Source: Alphaproteobacteria bacterium UBA3307
Lineage (GTDB): Bacteria; Pseudomonadota; Alphaproteobacteria; RF32; CAG-239
Direction: 5' to 3'
Length of the DNA stretch: 5,739 nucleotides
Assembly: GCA_002361365.1 (NCBI GenBank)
Contig: DEST01000054.1
Coordinates: 1-5,739, forward strand
Shown piece after piece: positions 1 to 3,319 of this stretch. The notes under the pieces were generated by a model that did not search any database, had not been told where the DNA came from, and saw only the letters and a program-made list of their open reading frames with translations. A program made the translations under genes and the position numbers. Positions within the stretch are counted from its first letter, which is position 1; every line of letters starts with the position of its first letter.

Positions 1-1293
1 AGCAATAAATTCTTTAGCTCGAGATTGTAATTCGGTTGCTACATCTTCATCAAACCCTTCAATTTCCGCCAGTTCTTTCAAATTGACATAAGCGATTTCA
101 TCAATAGTCGAAAATCCCTCGGCAATCAACAAATGAGCAATCATATCATCAACATCTAAGGCCTCCATAAAGCGCTGAGTGCGAACTTTATTTTCATTGG
201 CGCGACGCTCACGCTCTTGTTCTTCAGTCAAAACATCAATATTAGCTCCCAAAAGCTGCGATGCCAATTTAACGTTTTGTCCGCGGCGACCGATAGCGAG
301 TGAAAATTGGTCATCTGCCACTACCACCTCAATATGGCCATTTTCTTCATCCAGTACCACTTTAAGCACTTCTGCCGGTGCCAAAGCGTTAACGATATAT
401 TGCGCTCTATCTTCCGAATAGTTGACAATATCTATTTTTTCACCTTGCAATTCGGTTACAACCGCCTGTACCCTGATACCGCGCAAACCAACACAGGCAC
501 CGACCGGATCAATTGTTTTATCGTTTGCTCTGACTGAGATTTTAGCCTTAGAGCCGGGGTCACGAGCAACTCCCATAATTTGCACTACACCGTCATAAAT
601 TTCCGGTACTTCTTGCGTAAACAGCTTAGCCATAAATTCCGGACAAGTGCGTGACAAGAAAATTTGCGGTCCTTTAACTTCACGCCGTACATCCAAAACA
701 TAAGCTCGAACTCTGTCTCCGGCCTTAAATTTTTCGTGCGGAATAATCTCATCATAGCGTAAAACAGCCTCATCATTTTTACCGATATCCAAAATAATGT
801 TGCTGACAAATCCGCGGCTGTTTTGTTCCACCTTTTTAACCGTGCCGTTAATGATTGAACCGACTTTTTCTTTATATTCTTCATATTGTTTATTGCGCTC
901 GGCCTCACGGATTTTTTGCATAATCACCTGACGTGCCGTTTGTGAGGCAATACGACCGAAATCAATCGGCGGCAATGGGTCAATTATAAAATCACCCACT
1001 TTATATTTTTTATCATACGCTTTAGCCAAGCTGAGCGGAATTTGCGCAGCTTCGTTCTCAATCAGAGCATCATCGGCCACGACTTCCCGATAGCGAGAAA
1101 GTGCAATAGCTCCGGTTTTACGATCAATATGTGCGCGCACATCGTGTTCCATACCGTATTTAGTTCTGCCGGCTTTTTGAATTGCCACTTCCATTGCCGT
1201 AAAAACATCTTCCTTATCAATATTTTTATCGCGAGCCACCGCGTCGGCAACAGCAATAATTTCCGGTCTTGGCATATTTTCATAATTTTCCAT
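1..1293 (-). CDS. nusA: Transcription termination/antitermination factor NusA (3' end beyond window)
   Basis: NusA binds RNA polymerase and nascent RNA in the cytoplasm and modulates pausing, intrinsic termination and antitermination. I translated 431 codons from the ATG at 1293 to the window edge with no stop. Domains in order: N-terminal RNAP-binding domain (about 1-138), S1 domain (about 142-215), KH1 (about 235-285, with VGACVGLRGIRVQAV at 264-278), KH2 (about 300-350, with AIGRRGQN at 333-340), then the start of the C-terminal helix-hairpin-helix repeats (DDMIAHLLIAEGF at 382-394; LAEIEGFDEDVA at 408-419). NusA is usually about 500 residues, so perhaps 70-120 are missing. The start is fixed by a strong Shine-Dalgarno, GAGGTGA at 1301-1307, seven bases from the ATG. 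rimP ends 20 bases upstream on the same strand, giving the classic rimP-nusA pair; infB would be expected beyond the window. Identity is very secure. Confidence 0.97.
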   Translation of the reverse strand, partial: MENYENMPRPEIIAVADAVARDKNIDKEDVFTAMEVAIQKAGRTKYGMEHDVRAHIDRKTGAIALSRYREVVADDALIENEAAQIPLSLAKAYDKKYKVGDFIIDPLPPIDFGRIASQTARQVIMQKIREAERNKQYEEYKEKVGSIINGTVKKVEQNSRGFVSNIILDIGKNDEAVLRYDEIIPHEKFKAGDRVRAYVLDVRREVKGPQIFLSRTCPEFMAKLFTQEVPEIYDGVVQIMGVARDPGSKAKISVRANDKTIDPVGACVGLRGIRVQAVVTELQGEKIDIVNYSEDRAQYIVNALAPAEVLKVVLDEENGHIEVVVADDQFSLAIGRRGQNVKLASQLLGANIDVLTEEQERERRANENKVRTQRFMEALDVDDMIAHLLIAEGFSTIDEIAYVNLKELAEIEGFDEDVATELQSRAKEFIA

Positions 1294-1313
1294 TTTAGTA
1301 TCACCTCATAAAG

Positions 1314-1811
1314 TTAAAACTCGGCAGCCTGATGAGCCGCCATATATTCTTCCCACAATTCGTCCGTCAGCACCAATTTAGCTTTACTGACAGCAGCAAA
1401 CGGAATTGTGTATTGTTCCTTTTCTGTTGCAACAATAATTTTATCATCTTCAACAGACACGATTTTTCCTTTAAAACGCTTACGATTCTCCACCTTATCT
1501 TCAGTTTCGAGCTTTATTTCATATCCTTTCCAGCGTTCAAAATGTTTGAGTTTGGTCAGCGGACGGTCAACTCCGGGCGAACTGACTTCAAGTGAATAGC
1601 GATTTTCAATCGGGTCTTGTTCATCAAGCATTACGGAGAGCGCATTGCTGACTCTGGCACAATCATCAACAGTAATATCGTTACCGTTTAATGTATCAAT
1701 CATCACCTGCAATGTTGGGTTTGCCTGTCCAATTGTCAGCACACGCACCAGCTCAAAACCTTCTTTTTCCACCACCGGCTCGATTAAGTCTTGTAAATAG
1801 TGTTTTTGCAT
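1314..1811 (-). CDS. rimP: Ribosome maturation factor RimP
   Basis: RimP is a cytoplasmic assembly factor that binds the 30S subunit and is needed for its efficient maturation. The 165-residue product is the usual length for the family (about 150-200). The N-terminal alpha/beta domain is visible from residue 1 to about 90 (IEPVVEKEGFELVRV near the start; the acidic strand-turn TVDDCARVSNALSVMLDEQD). The family hallmark SLEVSSPGVDRPL follows at about 93-105, and the C-terminal SH3-like barrel starts near FKGKIVSVEDDKIIV. The ATG at 1811 is preceded by AAAGGA at 1818-1823, about seven bases upstream, which supports this start. It is followed after 20 bases by nusA and so probably heads the nusA operon. 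The upstream leader (1812-1874) holds a terminator-like hairpin and a promoter, suggesting regulation before translation begins. The family call is secure. Confidence 0.97.
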   Translation of the reverse strand: MQKHYLQDLIEPVVEKEGFELVRVLTIGQANPTLQVMIDTLNGNDITVDDCARVSNALSVMLDEQDPIENRYSLEVSSPGVDRPLTKLKHFERWKGYEIKLETEDKVENRKRFKGKIVSVEDDKIIVATEKEQYTIPFAAVSKAKLVLTDELWEEYMAAHQAAEF

Positions 1812-1826
1812 TACTTTTCCTTTAAC

Positions 1827-1852
1827 AAAAAAGCGGGGCTTTGCAGCTCCAC
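1827..1852 (-). terminator. Terminator-like hairpin in the rimP-nusA leader (candidate attenuator)
   Basis: On the minus strand GTGGAGCT (1852-1845), loop GCAA (1844-1841) and AGCCCCGC (1840-1833) form an 8-position stem with one G-U pair and one internal A-C mismatch, closed by a GNRA-type tetraloop. It is followed at once by six T residues (1832-1827), then G and TT. This is the shape of an intrinsic terminator, but a weak one. It lies between the predicted rimP promoter and the rimP Shine-Dalgarno, which starts only a few bases after the T tract. It would therefore stop transcription before rimP-nusA rather than end an upstream gene cleanly. The structure is seen in the sequence; the attenuator role is inferred. 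Confidence 0.6.
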
Positions 1853-1880
1853 TTTGATAATATTTGTTATGTTGTCAACA

Positions 1881-1908
1881 CATATAACACAATTTTTTGA
1901 TTTGTAAA
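1881..1908 (-). promoter_or_regulatory. Predicted sigma70-type promoter of rimP-nusA
   Basis: On the minus strand TTTACA (1908-1903) is a 5/6 match to the -35 consensus. A 16-bp spacer follows, then TATATG (1886-1881), a 4/6 match to the -10 consensus, preceded by an extended -10 TG one base upstream. Transcription would start near 1874 and give a leader of about 63 bases before the rimP ATG. The -35 lies inside one arm of the perfect inverted repeat at 1902-1922, and an 11-bp palindrome (1870-1880) covers the predicted start site. Confidence 0.5.
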
Positions 1909-1922
1909 GAACTTTTTTACAA
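1902..1922. repeat. 7-bp inverted repeat over the rimP -35 (possible operator)
   Basis: The arms TTGTAAA (1902-1908) and TTTACAA (1916-1922) are perfect inverted copies separated by seven bases. The left arm overlaps the predicted -35 of the rimP promoter, a position where a dimeric regulator could bind. No known operator is recognised, and a chance palindrome in AT-rich DNA is possible. Confidence 0.3.
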
Positions 1923-1934
1923 GTTATACAAAGA

Positions 1935-1960
1935 TTTATTTTCCACCCTCGTGGCCGTTT
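1935..1960 (-). repeat. 26-bp direct repeat, rimP-proximal copy
   Basis: This segment matches 2120-2145 at 23 of 26 positions, in the same orientation, 185 bp away. On the minus strand it reads AAACGGCCACGAGGGTGG followed by AAAATAAA, and one frame gives NGHEGGK and a stop, exactly the C-terminus of the hypothetical protein at 2121-2567. It lies outside that gene, so it is a duplicated gene end or one of two flanking repeats of an insertion. Confidence 0.75.
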
Positions 1961-2117
1961 AACCAACTCAAGTAATCCCTCGCACAATGCTGTGCATTCG
2001 TACGTCGAGGGAACAGACCTTTGAGTAGCGCTCATTTTAATTTGAAGCAATGCTGACGCATTGAAAGTCGAGATTCTTGGACGACCTGATGCACCGCACA
2101 GGTCGAAGAATGACATT
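1961..2117. repeat. Multi-hairpin intergenic element (element C)
   Basis: Three separate hairpins are packed here. The first, at 1976-2012, has TCCCTCG pairing with CGAGGGA and an inner GCACA/TGTGC stem at 1982-1995. The second, at 2048-2063, has CAATGC pairing with GCATTG over a 4-base loop. The third, at 2073-2111, has ATTCTT pairing with AAGAAT plus CGACCTG pairing with CAGGTCG, i.e. 13 pairs with a 3-base bulge. The stretch lies between the two 26-bp direct repeats and would form the 3' untranslated region of the upstream hypothetical gene. It contains no T tract typical of a terminator. It resembles dispersed palindromic intergenic repeats in general form, but copy number cannot be judged from one window. 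No transposase is present. Confidence 0.6.
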
Positions 2118-2119
2118 AT

Positions 2120-2145
2120 TTTATTTCCCGCCTTCGTGGCCGTTT
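2120..2145 (-). repeat. 26-bp direct repeat, copy at the 3' end of the hypothetical gene
   Basis: This is the partner of 1935-1960 (23/26 identical, same orientation). It covers the last seven codons (NGHEGGK) and the TAA stop of the hypothetical gene at 2121-2567. Two of the three differences fall at third codon positions and leave glycine or glutamate unchanged, and the third keeps the terminal GK, so the encoded residues are the same in both copies. Confidence 0.75.
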
Positions 2146-2567
2146 TTCATTGCTGCGATTTTACCCAACACGTTGGTTTTGCCGAGAGTTGCCTTATTCT
2201 CTTTGGATTGCAAAATATCGGCAATCTTTTTTTGATATTCCGGCTCAGATAAACCTAAGCTTATTCTATTCCGTTCTTTAGCATGTTCATAGTAGTTGAA
2301 ATCATTATCCTCAAATTCTCTAACATACCAAGCATAGTTATGTTCGTTATAAAATACTTTATCAAGTACAAAATCTTTAAAATTTTCCCCTATCACTTCT
2401 TTAAGTTGTTTTTCAACTTCATTAGCATCCATATCACCGAATTGTTGGGCAAATGACGCATCGATAATTTTATTGTTTTTAACTTTGAGATAATGCCAAT
2501 CATTTTCCGAACAACTTTCCGTCTCTTCAAAATGTAACTCGTAATATCCGTTGTAATTCTTTTCCAT
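2121..2567 (-). CDS. Hypothetical protein, 148 residues, unrecognised
   Basis: I do not recognise the family. The product is soluble-looking: no signal peptide and no membrane segment. It is acidic and rich in aromatic residues through residue 110 (Tyr pairs at 8-9 and 92-93, acidic run EFEDND at 84-89), then turns basic in a helical-looking tail (about 107-141) ending NGHEGGK. There is one cysteine, at 19. It is probably a real gene: a strong Shine-Dalgarno AAAGGAGTG (2580-2572, GGAG core six bases from the ATG) and a near-consensus promoter lie directly upstream. About 30% GC was counted over 2281-2520, well below the flanking conserved genes, which suggests acquisition by transfer. Its last codons are duplicated at 1935-1960. 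Weak or absent termination after it could let its transcripts run into rimP-nusA. No function is proposed. Confidence 0.75.
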   Translation of the reverse strand: MEKNYNGYYELHFEETESCSENDWHYLKVKNNKIIDASFAQQFGDMDANEVEKQLKEVIGENFKDFVLDKVFYNEHNYAWYVREFEDNDFNYYEHAKERNRISLGLSEPEYQKKIADILQSKENKATLGKTNVLGKIAAMKNGHEGGK

Positions 2568-2602
2568 TTTACACTCCTTTGGTTTATTGCATTATGCCGC
2601 AT

Positions 2603-2631
2603 AAGATAGCACCAAGTACCGTTTTTGTCAA
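2603..2631 (-). promoter_or_regulatory. Strong predicted sigma70-type promoter of the hypothetical gene
   Basis: On the minus strand there is a perfect -35 TTGACA (2631-2626), a spacer of exactly 17 bp, and a -10 TATCTT (2608-2603; 4/6). Transcription would start near 2596, leaving a leader of about 29 bases that contains the strong Shine-Dalgarno. The spacing and perfect -35 make this the best promoter in the window. Confidence 0.7.
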
Positions 2632-2659
2632 GAGTTTTTTGATGCATTTTATGATGAAC

Positions 2660-2804
2660 TATACACTGTCATTTTGAGCCCCGAACAACGTGAGCGGGCG
2701 TCAAAATCTTTGAGTATTTGACGGATTATATAAATATTCTTCAACATCGCGACCATAAAATCAGATCTTGACGGCGCCTACACCCTCTAGATGACAGTAG
2801 TATA
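2660..2804 (+). repeat. Intergenic inverted-end repeat, element A (inverted relative to B)
   Basis: The ends form a terminal inverted repeat: TATACACTGTCAT at 2660-2672 against the reverse complement of 2791-2804, which is TATACTACTGTCAT, one extra base apart. The left end continues GTCATTTTGAGCCCC (2668-2682), matching the reverse complement of 3292-3306 in element B at 14 of 15 positions. Further shared blocks occur in the same order (GGGCGTCAAAATCTTT at 2696-2711; a TCAACATCGCGAC-like block; TCTTGACGG). The right end touches the stop codon of the GIY-YIG gene. It has MITE-like architecture, with no coding capacity seen. Confidence 0.65.
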
Positions 2805-3095
2805 TTATTTTGTTATGGTATTATATAAGTCAATCCAATTTGGATTTAATCTGCAAATTAAATCTATCTTTTTTATTTTTCTAAAAAGTTTAAGTTGTTT
2901 TTCTCTTGCAATCGCTGTTATTTCATCTTCGTAAACTTCAAAATATACCAATTTGTGCAATTTATATTTAGCCGTAAAACCTTTCAGAATATTGTTTTTA
3001 TGCTCCCACACGCGACGTAAAAGATTATTGGTTACACCAACATAAAGCGTTGTGTTATTTTCATTAGTCATTATATAAACATACATTGTTTTCAT
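2805..3095 (-). CDS. Small orphan GIY-YIG nuclease-domain protein
   Basis: The 96-residue product is a single GIY-YIG catalytic domain with nothing fused to it, as in the UvrC-N-like or YhbQ/UPF0213-like small proteins. Visible motifs are VYI at 6-8 and YVG at 18-20 (the GIY and YIG strands), Arg27/28 and His32 in the following helix (RRVWEHK), the metal-binding Glu65 in AIAREKQLK, and the C-terminal NPNWIDL at 84-90. The key residues look intact, so a metal-dependent DNA endonuclease is plausible, but the cellular role of these single-domain proteins is not settled. I chose the ATG at 3095: an upstream in-frame TTG at 3101 adds only two residues, while the predicted transcription start falls on 3095. 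There is no clear Shine-Dalgarno. GC is about 28% over 2821-3060. Repeats A and B flank it in opposite orientation. Transfer or mobility is inferred from these facts. Confidence 0.88.
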   Translation of the reverse strand: MKTMYVYIMTNENNTTLYVGVTNNLLRRVWEHKNNILKGFTAKYKLHKLVYFEVYEDEITAIAREKQLKLFRKIKKIDLICRLNPNWIDLYNTITK

Positions 3096-3101
3096 AATCA
3101 A

Positions 3102-3130
3102 AATATAGAATAATATCCATGTTTAGTCAA
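3102..3130 (-). promoter_or_regulatory. Predicted promoter of the GIY-YIG gene, apparently leaderless
   Basis: On the minus strand there is TTGACT (3130-3125; 5/6), a 17-bp spacer, and TATATT (3107-3102; 5/6). Counting the last base of the -10 as -7 puts +1 exactly on the A of the ATG at 3095. With no Shine-Dalgarno before that ATG, a leaderless transcript is the simplest reading. Confidence 0.6.
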
Positions 3131-3167
3131 TAAGTTCCGTTAGAAAATTGCATTAAATATATTACAG

Positions 3168-3310
3168 ATGTCATCTCAAGGGGTTGAGCCAATAACGAAA
3201 TCCCCGTCGAAATCTTATAACACATAGTCGAGGTTGGATAAATATACTTTGAGTTTTTGTTTCTGTAATCCGAAGATCTTTACGCCCGCAAGGGGCTCAA
3301 GATGACGGGG
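3168..3310 (-). repeat. Intergenic inverted-end repeat, element B
   Basis: The ends are GTCATCT (3170-3176) and its inverted copy AGATGAC (3300-3306). On the minus strand it opens GTCATCTTGAGCCCC (3306-3292), like the left end of element A, then shares GGGCGT and AAGATCTT blocks and a CGTCGAAATCT block near the other end. It starts about 13 bases after the mfd stop and ends about 40 bases before the nuclease promoter, filling the mfd-nuclease gap. It contains small hairpins such as GCCC/GGGC near 3284-3296 but no T tract, so I do not call it a terminator of mfd. Confidence 0.65.
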
Positions 3311-3319
3311 CTACCTTTC

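Larger units (their letters stand above)
1811..2116 (-). other. Dubious 101-codon open frame across element C and the rimP leader
   Basis: This frame is open from an ATG at 2116 to a TAA at 1813-1811 that overlaps the rimP ATG (TAATG). The predicted product is rich in Ser, Cys and Arg in its first half (for example SATQRSVPSTYECTALCEG). It has no recognisable domain or good Shine-Dalgarno, and its codons run straight through the three hairpins, the rimP promoter and the terminator-like hairpin. I think it is a chance reading through a repeat and a leader. The overlap with rimP would allow translational coupling if it were ever translated, so it is recorded rather than dropped. Confidence 0.15.

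Noticed and set aside
179..1311. Several 60-110 codon frames on both strands
   Set aside because: All overlap the continuous nusA frame, whose S1 and KH domains are clear; these are shadows.
1873..1878. Perfect TTGACA (minus strand) as a second rimP -35
   Set aside because: No acceptable -10 occurs 16-18 bp downstream; the AT-rich TATTAT there is too close.
1925..1933. DnaA-box-like TTATACAAA
   Set aside because: One site with a mismatch to TTATNCACA and no neighbouring boxes; not evidence of an origin.
1935..2145. CRISPR-like reading of the direct repeats
   Set aside because: Only two copies, imperfect, 185 bp apart, and one is inside a coding end; no array and no cas genes.
2393..2647. 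84-codon minus-strand frame
   Set aside because: It overlaps the hypothetical gene out of frame, starts upstream of the good promoter and lacks a ribosome site.
3096..3101. TTG at 3101 as start of the GIY-YIG gene
   Set aside because: It would add only two residues and lies inside the gap between the -10 and the predicted +1, so it would not be in the transcript.
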